In this document: positions 25,870-34,895 of the stretch, one piece after another | Layout: each line of letters starts with the position of its first letter | How positions within the stretch are numbered: the stretch's first letter is position 1 | DNA from: Bacteroidales bacterium | Lineage (GTDB): Bacteria; Bacteroidota; Bacteroidia; Bacteroidales; VadinHA17 | Assembly: GCA_025454815.1 (NCBI GenBank) | Contig: JALONR010000005.1 | Coordinates: forward strand, 21,660-85,659 | Direction: 5' to 3' | DNA length: 64,000 nucleotides | Notes under the pieces: generated by a model | What the model was told of the DNA's origin: nothing | Seen by the model: only the letters and a program-made list of their open reading frames with translations | The model's database searches: none | Program-made: the position numbers and the translations under genes

Positions 25870-26971
25870 ACCCGTAGTAATTAATGGGATTTGTTTTTAT
25901 CCCGGAAAACCGGAGTGCAAAGTTAGGAAATTTTTTCTGAATCAGGTTGTAGAGAATTTCCAAAGCAAATTTTTCGCTTTCATAATGGCCTATATCAGCC
26001 ACGAGCATATCTGCAGGGGCTTCGGTGAAGGCGTGGTATTTGATGTCACCCGTGATGAAGGCGTCGGCGCCGGCGCGTACGGCGCTGCTGATGAGGTATG
26101 AGCCCGCACCTCCGCACACGGCCACCTTTGTGACGGTGCGGGCGGGGTCACCGCTGTAGCGGATGACGGGCAGACCGGTCAGCTCCCTGAGCCGTTGCAG
26201 CAGCGCCGCACCAGCCAGCGGAGCCGGCAGGGTGCCGATGGCACCCGCGCCGGCGCCTGTGTACTCATTCTCAAGTGAAATAAGATCCCACGCAACCTCC
26301 TCATATGGGTGAGCGGAAAGCATCGCTTTCACACAGGGACCCTTCAGATGGGACGGGAGAACAACCTCAATCCGCACCTCCGGCTCGGAATGATATTCCC
26401 CTACCCCTCCGGCAAACGGATCTGCACCCTCACCTGCACGATATGTCCCCTCTCCCTTCAGGTTGAAACTGCACCTGTCATAATTGCCTATATGACCTGC
26501 ACCTGCTCCAAAAAGGGCATCCCGAACCGCACCGGCATGTGATTCCGGCACAAAGGTCACTAGCTTTAAAAGCCTCCCCTTCAGCGGCTCCAGCACACCG
26601 ATCCCTTCCAGACCAATCTTCCGGGCCAGTATATGACTGACACCATTGCCGGCGTTGTCCAGGCTTGTATGCGCAGAATAAACTGCTATTCCCCGCTTCA
26701 GTGCCTCAGCAACGCATATCTCGCTGTTGCTGCCATATGCTACCCGCTTTAACGGCCTGAAAATAAGAGGATGATGAGACAGCACCAGGTTACAGCCATG
26801 CAGGGCCGCCTCCCCGATGACCTCAGGCGTCACGTCAACACTCAGCAGTATCGATCCTATGGATGCACCATTATCACCAACCTGCAAACCGCTGTTGTCA
26901 TAATCTTCCTGAAATGACGGGGGAATCAGTCCTTCAAGCCACCTGACGAATTCTGCAAGGGTAACAGCCAT
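25844..26971 (-). CDS. Nif3-like dinuclear metal-centre protein (GTP cyclohydrolase I type 2 family)
   Basis: 375 aa, the longer form with an inserted PII/CutA-like domain between the two Nif3 halves. Metal-ligand motifs are LSHHPLIFRPLKR and SAHTSLDNA in the N-terminal half, and GDIKYHAF and ADIGHYESE in the C-terminal half. The family forms hexamers with a di-metal site; its cellular reaction is unsettled. The segment GAGAGAIGTLP is typical. It lies between a MerR gene (4 bases upstream) and the zinc-ribbon gene in one minus-strand operon. Confidence 0.9.
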   Translation of the reverse strand: MAVTLAEFVRWLEGLIPPSFQEDYDNSGLQVGDNGASIGSILLSVDVTPEVIGEAALHGCNLVLSHHPLIFRPLKRVAYGSNSEICVAEALKRGIAVYSAHTSLDNAGNGVSHILARKIGLEGIGVLEPLKGRLLKLVTFVPESHAGAVRDALFGAGAGHIGNYDRCSFNLKGEGTYRAGEGADPFAGGVGEYHSEPEVRIEVVLPSHLKGPCVKAMLSAHPYEEVAWDLISLENEYTGAGAGAIGTLPAPLAGAALLQRLRELTGLPVIRYSGDPARTVTKVAVCGGAGSYLISSAVRAGADAFITGDIKYHAFTEAPADMLVADIGHYESEKFALEILYNLIQKKFPNFALRFSGIKTNPINYYGYDKTDQIS

Positions 26972-26975
26972 AAAA

Positions 26976-27314
26976 TCAATTGATTTCGTCCCGGATCTCC
27001 AGGAGCATCTCCCTGATATTCCTGAGTGTGTCCGCTATCTCCAGCCTGTAATCGGCATCGCTCCGATTCTCTTTAAGGTATTTCTTTGCCCCCTCTATGG
27101 TCATACCCCTGTGTCGGAGCAGGTGGTGAATGAGCTTCAGGTTCTTAATATCATCCTGCATGAAAAGCCTGTTGCCCTTATTGTTCTTTTTGGGCCTGAG
27201 GATATCAAACTCCTTTTCCCAGAAACGGATCGTTGAGACAGGTTCTGAAAACATCTCGGAGACCTCCCCTATCTGATAGAAGAGTTTTTCCACTTTCTTT
27301 TCCCTGTAAGGCAT
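26976..27314 (-). CDS. MerR-family transcriptional regulator, short
   Basis: 112 aa. An N-terminal winged helix-turn-helix (YQIGEVSEMF, STIRFWEKEF, NRLFMQDDIKNLKLI) is followed by a short helix, with no effector-binding domain or metal-binding cysteines. Such MerR-like proteins are common in Bacteroidota, where the regulon is usually unknown. It sits between an M23 peptidase gene and the Nif3-like gene, all on the minus strand with small gaps. Confidence 0.85.
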   Translation of the reverse strand: MPYREKKVEKLFYQIGEVSEMFSEPVSTIRFWEKEFDILRPKKNNKGNRLFMQDDIKNLKLIHHLLRHRGMTIEGAKKYLKENRSDADYRLEIADTLRNIREMLLEIRDEIN

Positions 27315-27329
27315 TTAAGGCTGGTTCAA

Positions 27330-28316
27330 TCAATCGAAGGTTTGACCGCTCTTGCTTGATATCTCAAGCATCCTTTCATACTCCTCAGGAGTAAGGTCAT
27401 TGAAGTAATACATAGCAGGATCAACAGGCCTCCCGTTAACATGTACCTCATAATGAAGGTGAGGAGCAGTGGAGAGCCCTGTGCTTCCCACAAAACCTAT
27501 TACATCACCCCTCTTTACCTTCTGCCCCACTCTCACATTGAAACGGTCAAGATGGGCATAAACGGTCTGGTAGCCAAAACCGTGGTCAATAACAATATGG
27601 TTACCAAGTTCACGGCGGGCCGACTTAACCTCCCTGATCACTCCGTTCCCTGTTGAATAGACGTCGGTCCCCGTGGGAGCCGTGAAGTCCATTCCCGAAT
27701 GGAACTTTGATATCTTGTAAATCGGGTGAATACGGTATCCGAAACCTGAGGCGGTGCGCTTCAGGTCAGAGTTCGAGACAGGTTGTATCGCAGGGATACT
27801 GCTCAGCATCTCCTCCTTCTCCCTTGCATAAGCTATAAGCTCATCAAATGACTCCGACTGAACATAGATTTTTTTCCTGATCCTGTCAAGGCGCCTGGCA
27901 GTCTCAATAACCAGCTCGGAGTTTGAAAAACCTTCAAGCTCCTCATACCTGTTAACACCGCCAATACCTCCTTCACGGAACGAAGAGGCCACAGGCTCGC
28001 TTTCGAATATGGTCCTGTAAAGGTTGTCATCTGTTTCCTGGAGGTGGAAAAGCACTTTTTCAACATTCTCCATCTCCTTGTTCATCAGCTCAAACTGGAG
28101 GGTCAGCTGGGCAATTTCCCTTTTCAGAGCCTTTTCCTGCGGGGAGTCAAAGATGAATGCAAAGATGAACCCGTAAATGCCGGCAAGAAACAGGGATGCT
28201 ATGAAATACCCGAAAAGCCGAAGGAAGGTTTGTCTGAGGCCCAGCCTTATTCTGTCAAAGCTGAGTGTCTCGTGATTGAACTTGTACTTTGTCTTTGGCA
28301 TCTTCTGAGATGGCAT
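27330..28316 (-). CDS. Membrane-anchored M23 metallopeptidase (copy 1)
   Basis: 328 aa. There is a cytoplasmic N-terminal stretch, one transmembrane helix around residues 35-55, a periplasmic coiled-coil linker, then a LytM domain in the C-terminal 130 residues. The zinc ligands appear as FHSGMDF, IDHGFGYQTVYAHL and HLHYEVH, so it is probably an active endopeptidase cutting peptidoglycan cross-bridges. It is paralogous to the next gene upstream, from which it is separated by a tandem repeat. An alternative start is the ATG 15 bases in. Confidence 0.9.
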   Translation of the reverse strand: MPSQKMPKTKYKFNHETLSFDRIRLGLRQTFLRLFGYFIASLFLAGIYGFIFAFIFDSPQEKALKREIAQLTLQFELMNKEMENVEKVLFHLQETDDNLYRTIFESEPVASSFREGGIGGVNRYEELEGFSNSELVIETARRLDRIRKKIYVQSESFDELIAYAREKEEMLSSIPAIQPVSNSDLKRTASGFGYRIHPIYKISKFHSGMDFTAPTGTDVYSTGNGVIREVKSARRELGNHIVIDHGFGYQTVYAHLDRFNVRVGQKVKRGDVIGFVGSTGLSTAPHLHYEVHVNGRPVDPAMYYFNDLTPEEYERMLEISSKSGQTFD

Positions 28317-28410
28317 GCGGTCTGTCCTGCAAACATAAGAAATTATAAAACAAATACAAAAACAGTCTTCATGACTGAATTTGTTAAAGATTACTTAAAA
28401 ATCCTTCTTC

Positions 28411-28580
28411 CACGGCCGGAGAGTTGTCAGAACCGGACCAGCGGCACCGGAGCCGGGGGTAAACACGGCCGAGTGTTGTCAGCACCGGATCAGCGGCACC
28501 GGAGCCGGGGGTAAACACGGCCGGAGAGTTGTCAGAACCGGATCAGCGACACCGGAGCCGGCCGCAGGCACGGCCGGACC
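28411..28580. repeat. 53-bp tandem repeat, three copies plus a partial
   Basis: Units starting with CACGGCCG begin at 28411, 28464, 28516 and 28569, giving periods of 53, 52 and 53 bases. Each unit contains CCGG...CAGCGGCACCGG and GAGCCGG, so it can also form hairpins. The repeat is GC-rich compared with the AT-rich leader around 28330-28400 and lies between two same-strand M23 genes. It encodes nothing apparent. Confidence 0.85.
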
Positions 28581-28600
28581 ATTGACCGGCCAGAACCTGA

Positions 28601-29557
28601 TTATGGCCTGGTAAGATAGTCAAGCATCCTGAAATACTCCTCTTCGGTAAGGTCGTCTTCAAAATACCACAGCGGGTTCACATGCGCGCCAAAAAGATCT
28701 ATCTGGTAATGGAGGTGCGGACCGGTAGAAGTGCCCGTATTGCCTGACAGCCCCAGGAAATCTCCGCGGGAGACTTTCTGCCCCCTTTTTACATTGAATT
28801 CACTGAGATGACCGTAAATGGTCCTGTATCCGTATCCATGTTCAATGACCACCTTTATTCCGAAACCGTCTTTCTGGTTACCTGCATAGGCCACCACACC
28901 GGCACCGGTGGCATAGACCTCAGTACCTACCGGACAGGTGAAATCCTGTCCGAAATGCCAGCGAGGTGATCCGTAAACCGGATGCTTTTCCCGGAACTTA
29001 AGCCCGTCACCCAGCCTCATGGTTACATTAACAGGCCTGATGTATGGCAGATGCTCCCACATCTCCTTCCACTCACCTGCCCTTGCAGTAAGCTCTGTCA
29101 GTGAATTGTACTGAATATTTGTCTGTGTCTTCAGATCGTCAAACTTTGACCTTACCCGCATCATAAGACCTGAATTCAGATAGCCCGTCAGGTCGGCCAT
29201 CCGGTTCGTACCTCCCGCACCACCCTCGGAGATGTCAGACGGTATCTGCGGCAGGTCAAGAACAGAACGGTAGGTGGAGTTGTCAGTTGACCTCAGGTCA
29301 GCAACTGATCCGGTATAATGATCAATTTTCCTTTCAAGAAGCGTATAACTCAGCCTGAGTTCATCAACCTGCTGCCGGAGCAGTTCCTCCTTCGGTGATC
29401 CGAAGATCCTGTGAAAAACAAAACTGTAGAAAAGTGTTATAACTATTGAAACAGTAAGCCCGACAGCAAACCTCACAAGCTTTTCTCTCCCGTTGTGCCT
29501 GTGCTGCCTGAACTGAAGATTGGCATGGTCAAAAACGTATTTCTTCCTTTTAAACAT
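28601..29557 (-). CDS. Membrane-anchored M23 metallopeptidase (copy 2)
   Basis: 318 aa, paralogous to the downstream M23 protein throughout: same N-terminal FDHANLQF/FNHETLSF motif, one transmembrane helix, a coiled-coil linker with GGAGGTNR, and the LytM domain with WHFGQDF, IEHGYGYRTIYGHL and HLHYQID. All zinc ligands are present. The TM-anchored M23 with a coiled coil resembles DipM/MepM-type or EnvC-like division-related peptidases. It is divergent from alaS. Confidence 0.9.
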   Translation of the reverse strand: MFKRKKYVFDHANLQFRQHRHNGREKLVRFAVGLTVSIVITLFYSFVFHRIFGSPKEELLRQQVDELRLSYTLLERKIDHYTGSVADLRSTDNSTYRSVLDLPQIPSDISEGGAGGTNRMADLTGYLNSGLMMRVRSKFDDLKTQTNIQYNSLTELTARAGEWKEMWEHLPYIRPVNVTMRLGDGLKFREKHPVYGSPRWHFGQDFTCPVGTEVYATGAGVVAYAGNQKDGFGIKVVIEHGYGYRTIYGHLSEFNVKRGQKVSRGDFLGLSGNTGTSTGPHLHYQIDLFGAHVNPLWYFEDDLTEEEYFRMLDYLTRP

Positions 29558-29674
29558 CAGCAGTCATGTGGATCACCCCACCATTTTAAGACGACAATTC
29601 TTCAAACGTGAAATATTTGATTTAATTTTACGCACCCTAAAGGAAATAGTTTCAAAACAGGGTGCGGAGTTAAG

Positions 29675-32308
29675 ATGAAGGCTAACGAGATAAGGGAGGA
29701 ATTCCTCAGTTTCTTCAGGTCAAAGGAACACAGGATAGTGCCATCGGCACCGATGGTAATCAAGAATGACCCCACGCTGATGTTCACCAATGCAGGGATG
29801 AACCAGTTCAAGGATATATTCCTCGGCAACCAGCCGGCAAAATACAAAAGGATAGCCAATTCGCAGAAGTGCCTGCGGGTTTCGGGTAAGCACAATGACC
29901 TCGAGGAGGTGGGACTTGACACATACCACCATACAATGTTTGAGATGCTTGGCAACTGGTCATTTGGCGATTATTTCAAGAAGGAAGCCATAACATGGGC
30001 ATGGGAGTTTCTTACCGGAAGGCTTGGCATACCCCAGGAAAGAATCTACGCCACCGTATTTGAAGGTGACCCTGTGGAGGATGTGCCCCGCGATGAGGAG
30101 GCTTCATCATACTGGCTTAAATGTTTCACAGATCCTGAAAATCACATCCTTGACGGATCAAAAAAAGACAACTTCTGGGAGATGGGTGAGACAGGCCCCT
30201 GCGGCCCGTGCTCTGAAATACACGTTGATATAAGGTCTGACAGTGAGAGGGCCGCCACACCGGGGCACCTGCTGGTTAACAAGGGGCATCCGCAGGTGAT
30301 TGAGATATGGAACCTGGTCTTCATACAGTATAACCGCCGCGCCGGAGGAGAACTGGAACTCCTCCCTGACAGGCATGTTGATACAGGCATGGGTTTTGAA
30401 CGCCTTTGCATGGTGATACAGGGAAAGAAGTCCAATTATGACACTGATATCTTCCAGCCACTGCTGGCAGCCTCGGCAGAAGTAACCGGCAAACCATACG
30501 GACAGAAGAACGAGTGGGACATTGCGCACAGGGTGATAGCCGACCATCTCCGGACGGTTGCCTTTTCGGTCGCCGACGGTCAGCTGCCCTCAAACAACAG
30601 GGCCGGTTATGTCATCAGAAGGATACTGCGCCGTGCCGTCAGGTACGGATATACATCCCTTGGCATGAGTGAGCCTTTTATCTACAGGCTCATTCCTTCA
30701 CTTGTTGAATCAATGGGGTCACATTACCCGGAGCTCCATGCCCAGAAAGAGATAATCACCAGGGTGATACATGAAGAGGAACAGTCTTTCCTTAAAACAC
30801 TGGGGAAAGGACTGCGGATGATTGAACGGAGGGTGGAGACACTCAGACAGGAAGGAAAGAACCTCTTTCCCGGCAGGGATGCCTTTGAACTGTTCGACAC
30901 TTACGGCTTCCCCGTTGACCTTACCCAGCTTATTCTCAGGGAGAACAGCATGACCCTCGACGAAGAGGCTTTCAGGAACGAGCTGAACACCCAGAAGGAG
31001 AGGTCAAGGGATGACGCCGCCGTTACGGCAGGCGACTGGGTGGTTATCCGCGATACCGAAAGCACACAATTTACAGGCTATGACCGGACGGAAGACAAGG
31101 TGAGGATCGCCCGCCACCGGAGGGTAACCTCCCGCGGCCGCGAAGCAGTACAGCTTGTTTTTGACCGTACCCCCTTCTATGCAGAATCAGGAGGACAGGC
31201 AGGTGACCGCGGCTATATTGAAGGGGGAGGAGAGAAAATCACCATCACTGATACGGTGAAGGAAAACAACCTTATTATCCATATCGCCTCCTCTGTTCCG
31301 GCTGATCCCTCCATGACCTTCCGCGCTGTGGTTGATGCCGGCGCAAGGCAGGATACCGCGAATAACCACACTGCAACACACCTGATGCACCATGCCCTGA
31401 GAGAGGTGCTCGGCAAACATGTGGAACAGAAAGGTTCACTGGTAACAGCTGACAAGCTGAGATTCGACTTCAGCCACTTCAGGCAGGTGACACCTGAAGA
31501 GATCAAAGCGGTTGAAGAGAAGGTCAATGAGATGATCATGCAGAATATTGCTTCGGTGGTCCATGACGACACACCCCTGGAGGAAGCGCTCTCAATGGGG
31601 GCAATGGCTCTCTTTGGGGAAAAATACGGCGAGCAGGTAAGAGTGGTCTCTTTCGGAGACTCCGTTGAACTTTGCGGAGGCACCCACGTTGACCAAACCT
31701 CCCGGATAGGACTCTTCAAAATAATCTCCGAGGGGGCTGTCGCTGCAGGAGTAAGAAGGATCGAAGCAATAACCGGAAGGCACGCATTCAGCTATATAAG
31801 TGAAAAACTGGGATTGCTCGATGAAATAACGGCAATGCTCCGCAGCACCGGAAACCCGGTAGTAAATATCTCAAGGCTGATGACTGAGAATTCTGCCCTG
31901 AAAGCCACCATTGAAAAACTGCAACAGGCATCTGCAGCAACGGCCCGGAATGAACTCGCCTCAGGAGCTGAAACCGTGGGCAACTGCCGCATTTACTCAG
32001 GAATCCTAGAAGATACACAACCGGATACCCTGAAGAATATCGCTCACCAGATAAGACAGGCAGACGAAAGCAGCATAATCATCATCGGTTCGGAAAACGA
32101 AGGAAAGGCATCCCTGGTCATAGGACTTGGAGAAAAAGCCGCTAGGGAAACCCGTCTCAATGCCGTGGAGATAATAAAGGCCATCTCCGGTGAGATCAGC
32201 GGTGGCGGTGGCGGACAACCCTTCCTGGCAACCGCAGGCGGCAAAAAACCGGAAGGCCTTCAGACTGCGGTAAATAAAGCCAGGGAAATGGCCAAAAAGA
32301 TGCTGTAA
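29675..32308 (+). CDS. alaS: Alanyl-tRNA synthetase
   Basis: 877 aa, full length. The class II catalytic core starts at the N-terminus (FTNAGMNQFKDIFLG, HTMFEMLGNWSFGDYFK), followed by the tRNA-recognition domain, the editing domain with HTATHLMHHALR and the CGGTHV zinc site, and the C-terminal DHHA1 domain with SGGGGGQPFLATAGGK. It charges tRNA-Ala in the cytoplasm and deacylates Ser/Gly-tRNA-Ala. It is divergent from the M23 pair. Confidence 0.97.
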   Translation: MKANEIREEFLSFFRSKEHRIVPSAPMVIKNDPTLMFTNAGMNQFKDIFLGNQPAKYKRIANSQKCLRVSGKHNDLEEVGLDTYHHTMFEMLGNWSFGDYFKKEAITWAWEFLTGRLGIPQERIYATVFEGDPVEDVPRDEEASSYWLKCFTDPENHILDGSKKDNFWEMGETGPCGPCSEIHVDIRSDSERAATPGHLLVNKGHPQVIEIWNLVFIQYNRRAGGELELLPDRHVDTGMGFERLCMVIQGKKSNYDTDIFQPLLAASAEVTGKPYGQKNEWDIAHRVIADHLRTVAFSVADGQLPSNNRAGYVIRRILRRAVRYGYTSLGMSEPFIYRLIPSLVESMGSHYPELHAQKEIITRVIHEEEQSFLKTLGKGLRMIERRVETLRQEGKNLFPGRDAFELFDTYGFPVDLTQLILRENSMTLDEEAFRNELNTQKERSRDDAAVTAGDWVVIRDTESTQFTGYDRTEDKVRIARHRRVTSRGREAVQLVFDRTPFYAESGGQAGDRGYIEGGGEKITITDTVKENNLIIHIASSVPADPSMTFRAVVDAGARQDTANNHTATHLMHHALREVLGKHVEQKGSLVTADKLRFDFSHFRQVTPEEIKAVEEKVNEMIMQNIASVVHDDTPLEEALSMGAMALFGEKYGEQVRVVSFGDSVELCGGTHVDQTSRIGLFKIISEGAVAAGVRRIEAITGRHAFSYISEKLGLLDEITAMLRSTGNPVVNISRLMTENSALKATIEKLQQASAATARNELASGAETVGNCRIYSGILEDTQPDTLKNIAHQIRQADESSIIIIGSENEGKASLVIGLGEKAARETRLNAVEIIKAISGEISGGGGGQPFLATAGGKKPEGLQTAVNKAREMAKKML

Positions 32309-32409
32309 AACAGCTGCCCCCTTCCGTTCGAAACTAAACCGGGGTATTGTAGTTATTACCAGTTTACAAATCAGTTAATTATACTGTCATTTACCTGCCG
32401 GTTGGTGCA

Positions 32410-32441
32410 TTTGCTTTTTTTGTTCGAAATTCTTAATCTTG
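32410..32441 (+). promoter_or_regulatory. Putative promoter for the acyl-CoA ligase gene
   Basis: TTTG (32410-32413) and TAATCTTG (32434-32441) are separated by 20 bases, close to the Bacteroidota consensus with one mismatch in the -7. The ATG at 32470 is 28 bases downstream. Confidence 0.45.
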
Positions 32442-32469
32442 TATCGCTAATCCAAAAAACCTATCCTTA

Positions 32470-34323
32470 ATGGAAGTTACCAGAACCTTTGACCTGATAG
32501 ATCATGGATGTACGGTCTGTCCGCGGGAGGTCATGTTTGGTGGCAAACACGGCAACGAGTGGGTTACATATTCCACTGAAGCCGTCAGGGAACTGACCGA
32601 CCTGTTCTCCTGTGGCCTTTTGGCACTCGGATACCTGAAGGGAGATCATATAGCCACAATCACCACCAACAAGGCCGAGTGGAACATTGTTGACCACGGC
32701 CTGGCCCAGGCTGGAATGATACATGTTCCTGTTTATCCTACCATCGGACATGAGGAGTACTCATACATCCTCGATCACTCTGAAGTAAAAGCGGTAATAA
32801 CAGGCAATAAACAGATTTATAACAAGATATCTTCAGTCGTATCCAAAATCCCGGCAGTCAGGGCGGTTTACACCTTCGACCCGGTGAACGGTCTTACAAC
32901 TGTAAATGATATCATTGAAGAGGGAAGAAAAAACCGGGACAGATACATCGGTGAACTGTCAGCCATAAGGGACTCCGTCAAACCCTCTGACATGGTCACC
33001 ATTATTTACACCTCGGGAACCACAGGGAACCCCAAAGGGGTAATGCTATCCCACAATAACCTGATCACCAATGCCATAGCAACAAGCACGGCACACGAGT
33101 TCGGGCTGGGATACCGGGCACTCAGCTTTCTTCCGCTCTGCCATGTCTATGAAAGGATGATGAACTACCACTTCCAGTATAAAGGGACCAGCATTTACTA
33201 CCTTGAAAACATGGGTATGATCGCCGATACAATGAGGGAGATTAAGCCTCACATAGCGAATACGGTACCCAGGCTTCTGGAAAAGATCTATGACAATATC
33301 ATCAACAAGGGAAAGAACCTGCCGTGGCTGAAAAAGCAGATCTTCTTCTGGGCTGTCAATCTCGGACTCAAATTCAGGCTGGCCGGCAACACGAAGTTCT
33401 ATAAATTCAGGTTGGGCATAGCCAGAAAACTGGTATTCAACAAGTGGAAGGAAGCCCTGGGAGGCGAACTGCGCGTACTCGTATCGGGCGGCGCCGCCCT
33501 TCAGTCACGCCTTGAGCGTATCTTCTGGGCCGCAGGTATCCCCGTGCTCCAGGGCTATGGCCTTACGGAAACATCCCCCGTGATAGCGGTCAATCCCCTG
33601 CGCATACCTGATATCAAATTTGAAACCGTGGGACCCGTTCTTGACGGCGTCCATGTGAAGATTGCCGATGACGGGGAGATTCTCTGCAAGGGACCTAACG
33701 TTATGATGGGTTACTACAAGGAACCGGAGATGACAGCTGAGATTATTGACGCTGAAGGCTGGTTTCATACAGGTGATATCGGGAGGATAGAGGATGGCAG
33801 GTTCCTGAGGATCACTGACCGCAAAAAGGAGATGTTCAAGCTCTCAGCAGGCAAGTACATCTCACCCCAGGTAATTGAAAATAAACTGAAGGAATCGTTC
33901 TTCATTGAACAGGCTATGGTCATAGGTGAAAATGAAAAGTTCGCCAGTGCCCTCATCTCCCCGAACTTCACATTCCTGCATGACTGGTGCTCGATTCACA
34001 AGATACAGTACCGCGACAACACAGACCTGGTTGAGATACCTGAGGTGATTGAACGGTTTGCCCGCGAGGTGCGCGAGGTCAATAAAAACCTCGGCGAGTT
34101 TGAACAGATTAAAAGATTCAGGCTGGTCACCGAGGAGTGGACTCCCCAGACAGGAGAGCTCTCACCAACACTGAAACTGCGGAGAAACATCCTTACCGGG
34201 AGGTACCACGACACCATCAATGAAATTTATTCCGTGAAGGAGAAAGGTAATGTGGTTGACAGGATGGTTGGTGTGATCCGCAACGGCGTCAGCGGAATCC
34301 TCAGGAACCTGCCTAAATTCTGA
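32470..34323 (+). CDS. Long-chain fatty acid:CoA ligase (AMP-forming)
   Basis: 617 aa, the FAA1/FadD15 type. The AMP-binding P-loop is IYTSGTTGNPKGVMLSH near residue 180; GYGLTETSPVI and the GWFHTGDIG and RKKEMFKLSAGKYISPQ motifs follow, with the C-terminal catalytic lysine region. It activates long-chain fatty acids to acyl-CoA at the inner membrane. It is monocistronic or leads into the DUF6452 gene, though that has its own -7 element. Confidence 0.92.
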   Translation: MEVTRTFDLIDHGCTVCPREVMFGGKHGNEWVTYSTEAVRELTDLFSCGLLALGYLKGDHIATITTNKAEWNIVDHGLAQAGMIHVPVYPTIGHEEYSYILDHSEVKAVITGNKQIYNKISSVVSKIPAVRAVYTFDPVNGLTTVNDIIEEGRKNRDRYIGELSAIRDSVKPSDMVTIIYTSGTTGNPKGVMLSHNNLITNAIATSTAHEFGLGYRALSFLPLCHVYERMMNYHFQYKGTSIYYLENMGMIADTMREIKPHIANTVPRLLEKIYDNIINKGKNLPWLKKQIFFWAVNLGLKFRLAGNTKFYKFRLGIARKLVFNKWKEALGGELRVLVSGGAALQSRLERIFWAAGIPVLQGYGLTETSPVIAVNPLRIPDIKFETVGPVLDGVHVKIADDGEILCKGPNVMMGYYKEPEMTAEIIDAEGWFHTGDIGRIEDGRFLRITDRKKEMFKLSAGKYISPQVIENKLKESFFIEQAMVIGENEKFASALISPNFTFLHDWCSIHKIQYRDNTDLVEIPEVIERFAREVREVNKNLGEFEQIKRFRLVTEEWTPQTGELSPTLKLRRNILTGRYHDTINEIYSVKEKGNVVDRMVGVIRNGVSGILRNLPKF

Positions 34324-34340
34324 CCCTCTTGAATTTTCAG

Positions 34341-34361
34341 CGGCAGAATAATTTTCTGCCG
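34341..34361. terminator. Weak hairpin after the acyl-CoA ligase gene
   Basis: CGGCAGAA and TTCTGCCG form an 8-bp stem 18 bases after the stop, but no U-tract follows. It may be a transcript-stabilising stem and not a true terminator. Confidence 0.35.
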
Positions 34362-34416
34362 GTATCAGTTGACCCGGGTGGCTGCCGGACCTGCTGGCAA
34401 CCTCTCTTTATTTTTA

Positions 34417-34424
34417 TACCTTTG
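34417..34424 (+). promoter_or_regulatory. Putative -7 element before the DUF6452 gene
   Basis: TACCTTTG matches TAnnTTTG and lies 9 bases before the ATG at 34434, again very close to the start codon, as at porU. No -33 was identified. Confidence 0.3.
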
Positions 34425-34433
34425 TCTTCCGTT

Positions 34434-34895
34434 ATGAAGAGCCTCACTCATATACTCCTGCCCGTCCTGGTGATGGTCCTTTGTCTCAGTTCCTGTTCAG
34501 ACCAGCCCTGCTATGAGGAGACAGATCCCCTGATGAATACCGTCCTGCTTGTCAGCGGCACAGGTGAGCTGGCAAAGGCTGACTCACTCAGGGTTTATAC
34601 CTACCGTGAAACTGACACCCTGAAGTTTGTGAAGGTCACCGGAGCATCATCCTTTTCAGTACCGCTTGACCCTGCCAGTGATGAGTCAGTCTTCATGATA
34701 ACCCTGAACGGCGTGACCGATACAGCATGGATTAGATACAGTCGCAGACCCCACCTTGTCTCTCCTGAATGCGGATACACAATTGTGAGCGAAATAACCG
34801 GGCTGAATACAACACACAACATAATAGACACCCTGATCATAGAAAATAAAAGCGTTAACCTCGATGGGCAGAAGAACCTGCATCTTTTTTATTAG
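34434..34895 (+). CDS. DUF6452-like lipoprotein
   Basis: 153 aa from the ATG at 34434; the ORF-track start 105 bases earlier has no signal peptide. The N-terminus MKSLTHILLPVLVMVLCLSSC has a lipobox (LSSC). The mature part (CYEETDPLMNTVLL, RRPHLVSPECGY) resembles the DUF6452 family found in Bacteroidota, which is usually encoded directly before a DUF6048 outer membrane protein, as here. Two further cysteines may form a disulfide. Function unknown. Confidence 0.75.
   Translation: MKSLTHILLPVLVMVLCLSSCSDQPCYEETDPLMNTVLLVSGTGELAKADSLRVYTYRETDTLKFVKVTGASSFSVPLDPASDESVFMITLNGVTDTAWIRYSRRPHLVSPECGYTIVSEITGLNTTHNIIDTLIIENKSVNLDGQKNLHLFY

Noticed and set aside
25637-26101. 154-aa plus-strand ORF opposite the zinc-ribbon and Nif3 genes
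   Set aside because: Serine-rich composition typical of an antisense frame of a coiled-coil gene.
28411-28580. Possible CRISPR array between the M23 genes
   Set aside because: Units are contiguous 53-bp tandem repeats without unique spacers, and no cas genes are present.
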